DNA from: Gambelia wislizenii
Lineage: Eukaryota > Chordata > Lepidosauria > Squamata > Crotaphytidae
Direction: 5' to 3'
Assembly: GCA_030847615.1 (NCBI GenBank)
Contig: JAUMIR010000004.1
Location: 81,375,001 to 81,439,000 of the forward strand
DNA: 64,000 bases
In this document: positions 45,560 to 55,852 of the stretch, one piece after another
How the letters are laid out: the number at the start of each line of letters is the position of its first letter
Numbering within the stretch: the stretch's first letter is position 1
The notes under the pieces: model-generated
Told to the model about the DNA's origin: nothing
Database searches by the model: none
What the model saw: only the letters and a program-made list of their open reading frames with translations
Program-made: the position numbers and the translations under genes

Positions 45560-45850
45560 ACTTTTCTTCAAGCCATCTAATCTACCACTCATTGTTGTAT
45601 CTTGTACTAATGAATTCCATAAGTTAATTAAGTTCTGTGAGAAGAAATGCATCCTTTTGATTCTTCTGAATATACTGCCAATCAATTCAGCTGAATGACC
45701 TGAATAACTTGTGTGGGCTGAGAAGCAGAAATCTTTCTCTTCTCTGCTTCTGTGCTGCATGTAATTCCACACATCTCTGCCATGCCTCCCTTTCTCATAT
45801 TTTTTTCAATCATACCTGAATCCTATCGGTATCATAGAAATGTAGAAGTT
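45560..45850 (-). mobile_element. Old CR1/L3-like relic (tentative)
   Basis: The plus strand 'aatgaattccataagttaat' and 'gtgagaagaaatgcatcctt' resemble the antisense of an old CR1/L3-type C-terminal region. The minus strand reads FSQNLINLWNSL, like the 'VVNLWNSLP' motif of non-LTR ORF2 proteins. Heavily diverged. Confidence 0.4.
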
Positions 45851-46026
45851 CCCCTCACGAGACAGATAGATATTTTTGTTTGATGTGGAATGTCTGCATT
45901 CAATTCAATTCAAGGTTGTATAAGTGGAGTCATTCCTGTGGTGCCATTTGGTATCCTGAGTACACATTTGATGTTTTGGTTCATCTGTTCAGTGCTGAGA
46001 TTCAGTATGTGTAGCATAATTTACAC

Positions 46027-46261
46027 GAGAGCCAACATGGTGTAATAGTTTGAGTGTTGGACTGCAACTCTGTAGACCAGGATTCAAATCCCTGCTCAGG
46101 TATGGAAACCCACTGGTTGACCTTGGTCACATTCTCTCAGCCTCAAAGGAAGGCAACAGAAGAATCCCTCTGAACAAACCTTGCTAAGAATACCCTGTGA
46201 TAGATTCATCTTAGGGTTGCCATAAGTCAGAAACAACTTGGAAGTCACACAACAACAGCAA
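46027..46261 (+). mobile_element. tRNA-derived SINE, nearly complete
   Basis: Head 'agccaacatggtgtaatagt' with 'gttggactgcaactctgtag' and 'aggattcaaatccctgctca' (B-box-like), middle 'aaacccactggttgaccttg', and end 'ttgccataagtcagaaacaa' with 'cacacaacaacag'. Confidence 0.87.
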
Positions 46262-47919
46262 AGCACAATTAGTATGTAACTCATCATGCAGAGATTTATA
46301 TTACTCACTGTTGATGGAGGATCTCAACCAGGGTCCTTAAGCATGACCCTGTGTAGAGCTAGCCATTGAATTCAATTGTATAGGCTGCAATCTCACATTC
46401 ACATATACCTGAAGCTCTATTCAGAAGAAGAGTTCATGGATGTCCCAAGATATTATGCTGTTACCATTCTGTTTACTGAGACATGACTAATATCTGAATC
46501 TCAGCTCATGCTTGTGACAGGCCACTATAAGGCAGCAATGTGTCATTCAACATCTCATTACTGCTTTCTACCTGAGGCAGCTGCTCCACTCTGTCTAATA
46601 GTAGGGCCAGCCATGGAAGGACTAATGCATTCTGTAAAAGTGAGAGATGTGGCAAGCCAGCTAGTCCCATGCAGACATAGTCCAGTGTGAGCAGGCCTGC
46701 CCCTGGCATCAATGCGTATAACATAAACATCTTTCGGGACTGCCAGGGAGAGAAACTTCTTATGCATATCTGAACATTCCAGACTGCATGGAGGACTCTG
46801 CATGGAAAGGTGTGCATGGAAAGGTACACCTATATGTGCCACACTATATGTGCAGCTACCAAGAGGCTAGGTTATTTGGGGTGCATGCCACTCAACACAT
46901 CTCCAGCAACATGCTGATAAAATGAGTGAGCCCTTCTTCTGAGTAGGATTTTGGGGTTCAATGGGACTTTCAAAGTAGGCATACAGCAATGCACAATTTG
47001 TTTCCAGGACAGGGATAGGGAACATCTGGCCTCCAGGGCAGTGGAAGCTAGTGGCTTCCATATCAGTGGAGGAGTAAATGTGCTCTGGGTTTTAGTCTGA
47101 ACTTTAAAGGAGTTCTCCAAGGTACTGAACCTCTTTTGGGATAGGGACCAGCATCTTGGATAGTTATTGTAACATTCGGACTAAAGTCCAGAGCAGATTC
47201 ACTGCCCCAACGACATAGATGTCACAACCAACCACAGCTCCACATGTGGTTGTGCTGCAACTCTTATCATCCCACACATTTCATGATGCTAGTTACAGCT
47301 GATGGGGGTTTAAGTCAAACCACATGGGGGGTCATGCATTCCTCACCCCTGCCCTAATGGGTATGCTTAGGATCACAACTTTAGTGTGTATTATGGGGGA
47401 AAGAACAAGATTTCCCTCTCCCCTCTCATGCTGCTCTGCCACACACAGAAAAGGTCATTCTGCTGCAAGGCTCTGTATGGAACAAAGCAAACAGATATCA
47501 CCTTACAGCACCTGATTCTCCACTTGGCACTCTTGAAATTAACATCCCTCAGGCCATTTGTTCTCACTCTTTTCATTGCCTTCTGGAGAGCAACCAAGGC
47601 TAGGCAACCTGACCTGATTCTCAAGTGACTGAAAGGCAACAGTCCAGGAAGTGTCACCACCTCTCCCATGTACAAAGGGAGCTCCGCGCTCTTAGATCCT
47701 TTAACTTTTCTGTCTAAATCAAAAGCGAACTGTTTCCAGTCAGTGAAGTGCTCAAAGAGCCACATACCCAGTGGGGATGCAACCTGGGGGAAAGTGGATG
47801 GATCTCCTTGGAATTAATAGATAAAATTGGCAAAAATAGATATAAATCATGTAAAGATGTGTAAATATGTGTTCATTGTATTAATGTATATTATTGTTGG
47901 TGTTATTTGCCATCAGGTT
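46262..47919. other. Unassigned non-coding DNA
   Basis: Nothing recognised beyond possible family C scraps near 47010-47330. Confidence 0.4.
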
Positions 47920-48151
47920 GGTTTCTGCTGTGAGCAGAAAAGGTCTGTGGCAGATCCTGGAAAGACTAGGATGTTCCCCCAAATTCCTTAAAATGATTAT
48001 CTTGCTACACAAGGGCCAGTGCAGTCAAGTCAGATATGGCGATGCTCTTTCAGAGCCCTTTCTAATAACTAATGGAGTGAAGCAAGGTTATGTTCTTGCT
48101 CCAACTTTATTTACAATCTTCTTCAGCATGATGCTCCATGCTGAAGCTTGA
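47920..48151 (+). pseudogene. LINE family X RT palm fragment
   Basis: Reads LVSAVSRKGLWQILERLG, FLKMIILLHKGQC, NGVKQGYVLAPTLF and SMMLHAEA before a stop. VKQG is the family's version of the RT 'PQG' motif. The frame then shifts or stops before the MITE. Together with 48486-48497 (FADD) it is the only part of the RT catalytic core of this family in the window. Confidence 0.82.
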
Positions 48152-48227
48152 AGAAGACGACGGTCTCTATACGTTACCATACTGATGGTAGCTTGTCTAA
48201 CGTAAACCGTCTGAGGGCTCGCACTTA

Positions 48228-48451
48228 GGAGATTTTCACAATACACTGTTATAGTGTTACTATTCCACTTTATTTGCTATGGCTGCCTCCTGTAGAATCC
48301 TGGGATTTGCAGTTTCGGTAGGGGCATTTATAATTTTCAGCCAGAGAGATCTTAGGCCTCACTAAACTACAGACCCCAGAATCCCACAGGAGGAAGCCAG
48401 AGCAGTTAAAGTGGAATAGTAACACTATAACAGTGTAGTGTGAAAATCTCC
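48228..48451. mobile_element. Palindromic MITE inside LINE family X copy 4
   Basis: Left end 'ggagattttcacaatacact' pairs with the right end 'agtgtagtgtgaaaatctcc'. The arms continue 'gttatagtgttactattcca' and 'gtggaatagtaacactataa'. The whole 224-bp unit is close to a perfect palindrome with a central gap. Flanks read tta and taa, which may be a mutated 3-bp or a 2-bp (TA) duplication. Confidence 0.87.
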
Positions 48452-48479
48452 TAAGACTCTAAACTATCTAGTCCATGAG

Positions 48480-49151
48480 CTGCTCTTCGCTGATGATGCT
48501 GCCCTTGTTGCCCACACACAAGCAGCTCTACAGCGCCTAACAGCCTGCTTCACAACAGCTGCAGAGCTGCTTGGGCTGGAAGCCAACCTGAAGAAAACAG
48601 AAGTTCTTTACCAGCCTGCACCACAGGACAAACACCACCATCCCCACATTGCCGTTGGCAAATCTGTGCTCAACTCCGTTCAGCAGTTTACCTACCTGGG
48701 AAGCATCATCTCCTCAGATGCCAAGATTGACAAAGAGATCAATCACAGATTAGCAAAGGCATATAGCGCATTTGGAAGACTTTACAAAAGAGTCTGGAGT
48801 AATAAACACCTGAGGCGAAGCACAAAAATCAGTGAGTATAGAGCCATTGTACTGTCTATTCTCCTTTATGGATCAGAAACATGGGTCACCTATCGCCACC
48901 ACCTACGATTCCTCAAACGCTTTCATCAGCACTGTCTACGCACAATCCTAAATATACACTGGAATGACTATGTGACTAATGTTGGTGTCCTTGAGCAAGC
49001 AGGGATCACCAACATTGAGGCCATGACATTGAGAACACAGCTGCGCTGGGCAAGGCACATTTCTAGGATGGAGGACCATTGCCTCCCAAAAATAGTACTC
49101 TACGGTGAACTCACCACGGGTCAGCGTAAGAGGGGCGCTCCAAAAAAATGA
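48480..49151 (+). pseudogene. LINE family X FADD and C-terminal remnant
   Basis: Starts with LLFADDAALVAHT at the RT active site, passes through AAELLGLEANLKKTEVLY and YLGSIIS, and ends prematurely at TGA (49149-49151), where copy 1 has a CGA codon. Sequence continues in frame to the finger (CCAFCNRTC-like, with changes), but a small deletion disturbs it near 49355. Non-functional. Confidence 0.83.
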
Positions 49152-49468
49152 TACAAGGACTTCCTGAAACAACATCTCAGGCTCGGCCAAATTGATCACC
49201 AACATTGGTCCGCCCTGGCCTCACATCGGGCGGCATGCAGACGCACTATCCACAATGCTGCAGCCTTATTTGAGAACTCATGCCGAACAAGTCTTGAAGA
49301 GAAACGACAACTCAGAAAGAATCGCAACACGGAAACATCACCGAAGGAGACCTGCTGTGCTTTCTGCAACCGGACCTGTTTATCTTGGATTGGCCTTTTT
49401 AGTCATCAGCGCACTTGCAGAAAGTGCGGGATGAGTCCTTCCTGAATTTTCGTTTGTGAAGAAAAGCC

Positions 49469-49878
49469 GGGGGCGGTTTCAACATATGGCAATCCCAGGG
49501 TTTAGCTATGAGGAAGGAGTGAAGAAAAATGCCCCCAAATAATAATTTTGACCATCCCATGAAATATTCCTCCAGTTCCCAAATTTCTAGCATTGCAGAA
49601 AATGAGATATTTGAAAACAGTTCGCACCTGGAACACTTAATCTATTTGTGCATGCATGTTCACATTCCCTTACTAACTTTGTCCGCCCCTTTTCTTTGAA
49701 TGCCTAAACTGTATTTCTAAATGCTCAACTGAAGTTTTAACTTACTGCAATACTAGAAATTTGGGAACTGAAGGAAAATTTTATTTGAAACAGAATTCAT
49801 ATTTGTGGGGGGAATGCCCTTAATTTGCCCTCCTGTAGCTACAGGAGGTGGTAGTATTGGTCACTGTCGTTTTTGAGG
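49469..49878. other. Unassigned spacer
   Basis: Nothing recognised. Confidence 0.4.
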
Positions 49879-49923
<45 letters not shown>

Positions 49924-49943
49924 TATATACACACAGTGTGTGT
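49879..49943. repeat. (TA)n/(CA)n microsatellite
   Basis: A long TA run, then 'acatatatatatacacacag' and 'tgtgtgtag', directly abutting the 5' truncation point of LINE family X copy 5. Confidence 0.9.
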
Positions 49944-50077
49944 AGCATAAGAGGGGCACTCCAAAAAAGCGATACAAGGACTCCCTGAAACAACATCACA
50001 CGCTCGGCCAAATTGATCACCAACAATGGTCCACCCTGGCCTCACATCGGGAGGCATGGAGACGCATTATCCACAAT

Positions 50078-52315
50078 CATAGAATCATAGAATCATAGAA
50101 TTGCAGAGTTGGAAGAGACCACGAGGGCCATCCAGTCCAACCCCCTGCCATGCAGGAAATCACGATCAAAGCATCCCCGACAGATGGCCATCCAGCCTCT
50201 GTTTAAAGACCTCCAAGGAAGGACACCCCACCACACTCCAAGGGAGTGCGTTCCACTGCCGAACAGCTCTTACTGTCAAAAAGTTCCTCCTCATGTTGAG
50301 GTGGAATCTCTGTTCCTGGAGCTTGCACCCATTGCTCCGTGTTCCAGTCTCTGGAGCAGCAGAAAACAAGCCTGCTCCATCCTCAGCGTGACATCCCTTC
50401 AAATACTTAAACAGGGCTATCATATCGCCTCTTAACCGTCTTTTTTCCAGGCTAAACATACCCAGCTCCCTAAGTCTTTCCTCATAAGGCATCGTTTCCA
50501 GACCTTTCACCATTTTAGTTGCCCTTCTCTGGACATGCTCCAATTTGTCAATATCCTTTTTGAATTGTGGTGCCCAGAACTGGACACAGTATTCTAAGTG
50601 AGGTCTGACCAAGGCAGAATAGAGTGGCACTATTACTTCCCTTGATCTAGACACTATACTTCTATTGATACAGCCCAAAATCGCATTGGCCTTTTTAGCT
50701 GCCGCATCGCACTGTTGGCTCATGTTCAACTTGTGGTCTACTAGGACTCCTAGATCCCTTTTGCATGTGGTCTCATTCAGCCAGGTCTCTCCCATCCTAT
50801 ATTTATGCATTTCATTTTTCCACCCTAAATGCAGTACCTTACATTTCTCCGTATTGAATTTCATTTTGTTAGCTTTGGCCCAGCTCTCCAGTCTATCCAG
50901 GTCATTCTGAATTTTGATCCTGTCCTCTAGGGTATTAGCTACTCCTCCTAATTTGGTGTCATCTGCAAATTTGATAAGTATGCCCCTGATTCCCTCATCC
51001 AAGTCATTGATAAAGATGTTGAATAGCACTGGGCCCAGGACAGAACCCTGTGGCACCCCACTGGTCACATCTTTCCAAGACGAAGAGGAGCCACTGCTGA
51101 GCACCCTTTGGGTTCGGCCGGTCAACCAATTACAAATCTATTGAACAGTTAACTTGTCTAGCCCACATTTTACAAGTTTGTTTGCAAGAATGTCATGGGG
51201 AACCTTGTCAAAGGCCTTACTGAAATCAAGGTATACGATGTCCACAGCATTCCCTTCATCTACCAAGCTGGTAACTTTATCAAAAAAAGAGATCAGATTA
51301 GTCTGGCATGACTTGTTTCTCTGAAACCCATGTTGCCTTCTAAATGTTCACAAACTCTCTGTTTAATGATCTGCTCTAGAATCTTCCCTGGTATTGATGT
51401 CAGACTAACTGGACGATAATTGCTGGGATCCTCTTTTCCCCCCTTTTTGAAGATGGGAACAACGTTTGCCCTCCTCCAGTCTGCTGGGACTTCTCCTGTT
51501 CTCCAGGAGTTCTCAAAGATTATTGCCAATGGCTCTGAGATTATATTTGCCAGCTCTTTTAATACTCTTGGATGTAGTTCATCTGGTCCTGGAGATTTAA
51601 ATTCATTTAGATTAAGAAGGTATTCCTGTACTACCTCTTTACTTATTTTGAGCTGGATTTCCCCTATTGTGTCCTCTGTTCCATTCTCCTCAGGTTGGTC
51701 CCCCTTTTCCTTTTCTGAAAACACTGAGGCAAAGAAGGTGTTGAGTAATTCTGCCTTTTCTCTGTCCCCTGTTAGCATTTTGCCATCTTCTCCACGTAGT
51801 GGCCCTATCATTTCCTTCTTCCTCCTTTTGCTGCGGACATACCCAAAAAACCCCTTTTTATTGTTCTTAACCTCCCTAGCAAGCCTGAGCTCATTCTGCA
51901 CTTTAGCTTTTCTGACTTTACTCCTACACGTCTTCGTTATCTCTTTGAATTCTTCTTTGGTGATTTCCCCCCTTTTCCATTTCCTATACATGTTCCATTT
52001 AAAACTTAGCTCCATTAAAAGTTCATTAATCATCCATCCTGGTTTCTTGAGACACCTCCCATTTTTCTTCCTCAATGGTACTGTTTGAAATTGTGCCTTC
52101 AGTATCTCCCTTTTGAGAAAGTCCCATCCGTCTTGAGGTCTCTTCTCTTTTAGTATTCCTGACCATGGGATCACCCCCAGTATTTCCCTGAGTTTATTGA
52201 AATCAGCTCTCCTAAAGTCAAGAATGCGTGTCTGACTATGCCTGGCTTCTCCTTTCCATTGTATAACAAACTCCAGGAGAACATGATCACTCTCACCTAA
52301 GGATCCCACCACTTG
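50078..52315 (-). mobile_element. CR1 LINE, 2.2 kb 3' part, inserted in LINE family X
   Basis: The minus strand begins inside the endonuclease, just before its conserved SDH triplet (GESDHVLLEF), and covers the linker, RT and C-terminus to the tail. On the plus strand the tail appears as 'atcatagaatcatagaatca' at 50076-50098. It is 5'-truncated and otherwise well preserved, with only two coding breaks. The longest and clearest CR1 in the window. Confidence 0.92.
50166..51125 (-). pseudogene. CR1 ORF2: RT palm, thumb and C-terminus
   Basis: A 319-codon frame downstream of the break. TSGVPQGSVLGPVLFNIFI is at residues 21-39, and catalytic FADD at 53-56 followed by TKLGG. Then TCKRDLGVLVDHKLNMS, SALVRPHLEYCVQFW, and the C-terminal RNFLTVRAVRQWNALP and VFKQRLDGHLSGML. 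Between this frame and the upstream one (51126-51292) the protein continues as LVDEGNAVDIVYLDFSKAFDKVPHDI with one in-frame TAG. The active-site residues are intact, so inactivation is by truncation and two breaks only. Confidence 0.92.
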
Positions 52316-52318
52316 CAC
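51293..52318 (-). pseudogene. CR1 ORF2: endonuclease end, linker and RT N-terminus
   Basis: A 341-codon frame. Near its start GESDH carries the catalytic Ser-Asp-His of APE-type endonucleases. Then come DFRRADFNKLREI, a basic linker (KTCRSKVRKAKVQ), and RT motifs: FKSPGPDELHPRVLKEL (about residue 240), WRRANVVPIFKKG and NYRPVSLTSI (about 290-310). It breaks after ETSHARLI, where a frameshift occurs in a T-rich run on the coding strand. The upstream three-quarters of the endonuclease is missing through 5' truncation. Confidence 0.9.
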
Positions 52319-52535
52319 AATGCTGCAGCCTCATTTGGAACTCATGCCGAACAAGTCTTAAAGAGAAATGACAACGCAGAAAGAATGACAAGCCAGAAAC
52401 ATCACCCAAGGAGACCTTCTACTGTGCTTTCTGCAGCCAGACTTGTTTATCTCGGATTGGCCTTTTTAGTCATCAGCGTGCTTGCAGAATGTGCGGGATG
52501 AGTCCTTCCTGAATCTTTGTTTGCAAAGAAAAGCC

Positions 52536-52592
52536 ATAGATATAGATATAGATATAGATATAGATATAGATATAGATATAGATATAGATATA
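52536..52592. repeat. (ATAGAT)n microsatellite tail
   Basis: About nine hexamer units beginning immediately after the 'aaaagcc' 3' end of LINE family X copy 5. Confidence 0.92.
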
Positions 52593-53275
52593 ATCTCCAG
52601 ATTACATTTTTATTGTCCCAGACAATTTTCTGGAAATTCCTGGCACCAGTTCAAAATTTCATTCCCATCCTCAAGAGGGTTTCTTTTTAATTTGAAGACA
52701 TACCAGAACAAACAAACAAACAAACAAACAAAAAACCACCTGCTCCTTGTCCTTTTTAGAGTTATAGTGCAACAGTGCATCAGTGCAATTTGCACTATGG
52801 CACTATAACCCTAAGAAATTTTCTGAGGAAACACTTTGCCCTTCAAAACATACAACCACCTCAGCAAACCGCACCTCAGTTTTAAAAACCCTTTCGAAGT
52901 GATCCGGTGCAGATACAAGAAACTGCTACAAACAACCATGCCCCCTCCCTCCCAGAATGGAACAAGTAGATGGGGAGGCAGCAGCAATGGCACAGGAGTT
53001 ACTTTGTGAAAGCAAAGATTTCTTCAGACCAGTCTGAAAGGGAATAATAGCACACATAATTCACTCATGGCCACAAATCTTTAATTGCGGACATGCTCTG
53101 AGTGAACTTCAAACAAGGATAGCTTCCCCTGCCAGAGATCTTGTGAATGTATTGTGGAGACAAATGAATGTGACTGCAATGGTGAGTTAATGTGCTATTT
53201 TCCACAATTAATTCTCCCATCTAGCTGACCTCAGGTTCTCTTGAAGTTCTCTCATTCATTGCCCCATCTGGAAGA
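52593..53275 (+). repeat. Dispersed repeat family D, copy 2, with family A-like right part
   Basis: 52615-52930 matches 27505-27850. 53040-53265 matches the right part of MITE family A at 26940-27131 ('gagtgaacttcaaacaagga', 'ggagacaaatgaatgtgact'). A (CAAA)n tract (52708-52732) interrupts it. Probably a composite or longer member of the same DNA-transposon group. Confidence 0.6.
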
Positions 53276-53284
53276 GCCTAAAGG

Positions 53285-53495
53285 GTGCAGCCACACTACA
53301 CAAATAATCCAGGATTATTTGCCAGGGGTCCTTCCTGTGGAATCCTGGGATTTGTAGTTTGGTGAGGGACCAACACTCTGGCAGAGAAGGTTAAAGACCT
53401 TGTAAAACTACAAATCCCAGGATTCAATAGGAAGGAGCAATGGCAAATAATCCAGTTTCAAATTGGATGTTTTATGTAGTGTGGATTAGGTCAAA
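53285..53495. mobile_element. Palindromic MITE (related family)
   Basis: 'gcagccacactacacaaata', 'atcctgggatttgtagtttg' on the left; 'aactacaaatcccaggattc', 'atgtagtgtggattaggtc' on the right. Long inverted repeats, about 210 bases. Confidence 0.75.
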
Positions 53496-53812
53496 GCCTC
53501 TTAATACAGAATTTTAACAAGACTAGAATGCCAGTGGGATTCTGAGAATGCAACAAAAAAGAAATTGACAGATTTTCACATCTCAGCAGTAGATATGCTA
53601 GCATGGGGGTGGGGAGCACTGAGTGATAGAATTTTTCTAGTAACAAAACTGTGCAGCTTGTTTGCACAAAGTCTTCAGCATCAACACACCACAGAAGCAT
53701 TGCCAGGAGGAGGTGAAGCTGGTTTCTCCCACAAGAACTGAATAATGCCTGTGCATTTACTGAAAGACAAAATGTCTTCAGGTTTTCTTGATGTGACAGC
53801 ATCTTCCTCTTC
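53496..53812. other. Unassigned spacer
   Basis: Nothing recognised. A 107-codon minus-strand frame has no motif. Confidence 0.4.
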
Positions 53813-54060
53813 ATAGAATCATAGAGAAGAAGGGGCTTTTGTAGCCCATCTAAGCCAACCCCCTGCTCTCAGCAGGAATTCCAGAGCTAGAACATCTCCT
53901 ACCAAAAGCTGCCCACCCCCTCTGCTTGGAGACCTCCAGTGGAGAAGTGCCCCCAACCAACCACACACCATGTAACTGGTTTCATAGTCAAACTGCTCTT
54001 TCCACTAAGGCATATCTCTTAACATTCAGCAGAAACCTGTCATCCTACAATATAAGCTCA
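53813..54060 (-). mobile_element. CR1 3' end, divergent subfamily
   Basis: 'tcatagaatcatagagaaga', 'ggggcttttgtagcccatct', 'aagccaaccccctgctctca': the CR1 end with a different internal consensus from the copies at 45101 and 50078, so an older subfamily. Confidence 0.7.
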
Positions 54061-54139
54061 CCACACAAGTCAAGTCCTGCCACCTGGCGCAGCAGACAAC
54101 AACTCTTTGGGGTAATTATATGAGGAGATATAATGTTCC

Positions 54140-54737
54140 TTTCTGTGTATTAACTCGCCATCCCAGCCACGTTTATTTGTCTCCACAAGTTTTTCTCCAG
54201 ATTGCTGGTATATGAAGTTGTCTCTGTTTGAAGTTCACATGGAGCATGCCTGTGAATAAAGATGGTGGCTGCAAATGAATTACTAACGTCATTATTCTCC
54301 AAAAGTTCCCATCGTTGCACAGGTTTTTCTTCCCTTATTGAATCCAAGGCATGGAAGAGCGATCTTCTGCTTAAAAACACTTTTTTCTACTTTATTGCTT
54401 TAAAATTGTCCATGATTGGTAATGAAAAAACCAACAATTATGGTTCCAGCCACTTTGTTGCCAGCAAACCCACAACCCCGCACACGTCTGACCAATCACA
54501 TTTTGGCTTCCAGGATGCGCTCAACTTCAAATTGTTTGTTCAAATGAGCGGGAATGTGCATTTCTATGTATGTTTTTAAAAACTTCAGGAAAAACTGCTA
54601 AGGCTGTTATCGCAGCGTACATGGAGGTTTTGGGTCCCCTCCTTCCTAATACGGCAAATCCCCACCACATCTCATCAGGACAAAAGGCATTCCCCTCGCA
54701 TTCTATGAGGAATTTTTTCATCATCTAGACAATGCCT
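54140..54737 (-). mobile_element. MITE family A, copy 3
   Basis: Reverse orientation of 26479-27131. 'atttgtctccacaagttttt' and 'tgtttgaagttcacatggag' near the left match the right end of copy 1. 'gcattctatgaggaattttt' and 'catctagacaatgcc' at the right match its left end. The left boundary is approximate. Confidence 0.62.
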
Positions 54738-55622
54738 TGGTCTTCTGCTGTGTCAGGGATGGGAAGGCTTCAAATTTAGGATTTTTCTTACTAGAACACT
54801 TTAAGCTATCAACCACAGCCATTTGTGAAATAGTGACTCAGGCAAGCAGAAATTCATCCAGAATTAAGGATGAGGGTACCTTTGAGCCCAAGATTGGAAA
54901 ACAGTGGCCTTTAAAGCAGTTGCTCTGAACAGCAACTCCCAGTGTCAGTATCCAGTTGGATTCTGGCCCCAGTAGATCCTGACCTAATTTCTGCCCATCC
55001 GTATTCTGTGTCACAGCCCTTCAGGCACAATGCTCTTGTATTTCTCTTCTCCAGGCAAAACCTACCGTAATTGAATCCTTCAGCCTTTTCACATAGGACT
55101 GGTTTTCCATCTCTGTCTATTTACCTTGCCCTCCTATGAGGTATCCTCATTACCATTACCATCCTGTTTCTGTTAATGGAACCAAATTCTAATTTGAGAA
55201 GGATGGGGGTGCATTCCAGCTGTAGAATGAGCCAAGATGGGGAGGAGCAAGTGAACTCAGAATGGGAATGACCAAGTGAAGTGGGCAGGGTCAGGCATCG
55301 TTCTGACCAATCTGCAAATTTTCCCACCAAGCATAAAAATGCCTTAGCTTGCAAAACACAGTTTGGCTCCATGCAGCTTCTTGGAAACTGTTTGCAAGAT
55401 CCATGACTTAGATCTCTGAACCATTATTTAAAACAAAGGTTAATTAACTTTAAGTTTCCAGTTATCTATGGTGAGAGGAGTATACTACAGGTTCTCCATC
55501 CATGGTCTATATCTTCCTAAAATGTACCATCCAGCACTAGACCCAGTACTCAGGATGACAAAGCAGACAAGTCATCTGTATATATTCTGCCTCCCTTTCT
55601 CAATACATACTTTCTGTCAATG
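54738..55622. other. Unassigned non-coding DNA
   Basis: Nothing recognised. Confidence 0.4.
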
Positions 55623-55852
55623 TGAGAGCCAGCATGGTGTAGTAGTTTGCGCATTGGACTACAACTCTGGAGACCAGGGTTTGAATCCTCACTCAGCCAT
55701 GGAAACGCCCTAGGTAACCTTGGGCAAGCCAAAGTGTCTCAGCTGCAGGGGGCAAAGGCAAACTCCCTCTGAACAAATCTTGCCAAGAAAACTCCATGAT
55801 AGGTTCACCTTAGGGTTGCCTTAAGTCAGAAACGACTTGAATGCACACAACA
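55623..55852 (+). mobile_element. tRNA-derived SINE, complete
   Basis: 'gagccagcatggtgtagtag' head with 'gcattggactacaactctgg' and 'agaccagggtttgaatcctc' (B-box-like), 'gaaacgccctaggtaacctt', 'aggttcaccttagggttgcc', end 'ttgaatgcacacaac'. Confidence 0.88.

Larger units (their letters stand above)
47920..49468 (+). mobile_element. LINE family X copy 4, longest, split by a MITE
   Basis: The longest copy of the family. It begins within the RT palm (VSRKGLWQILERLG), with NGVKQGYVLAPTLFTIFFS next. It is interrupted by a 224-bp MITE at 48228-48451 and resumes with the catalytic FADD at 48486-48497. It then runs through the same C-terminus as copy 1 to 'gtgaagaaaagcc' at 49468. More diverged than copies 1 and 3, with many CpG-to-TpG changes. 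Confidence 0.87.
49944..52535 (+). mobile_element. LINE family X copy 5, split by a CR1
   Basis: Left block 49944-50077 ('aagaggggcactccaaaaaa' to 'gcattatccacaat') and right block 52316-52535 ('cacaatgctgcagcctcatt' to 'gcaaagaaaagcc') are consecutive parts of family X. A 2.2-kb CR1 lies between them with the 6-bp direct repeat 'cacaat' (50072-50077 and 52316-52321). The coding frame has a TGA in the EEKRQRR segment at the same codon as copy 2. The 3' end runs directly into (ATAGAT)n. Confidence 0.87.

Noticed and set aside
46027..46110. tRNA gene
   Set aside because: A- and B-box-like segments belong to a tRNA-derived SINE; no cloverleaf with a credible anticodon arm is evident and the body continues as repeat sequence.
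50665..51144. Plus-strand frames over the CR1 C-terminal half, also 44274-44462 minus
   Set aside because: Shadow frames of the CR1 reverse transcriptase; the same antisense peptide appears at both CR1 copies.
51420..52088. 222-codon plus-strand open frame
   Set aside because: It lies exactly antisense to the CR1 ORF2 remnant (51293-52318) and has the Ser/Phe/Leu-rich composition expected of its reverse reading.
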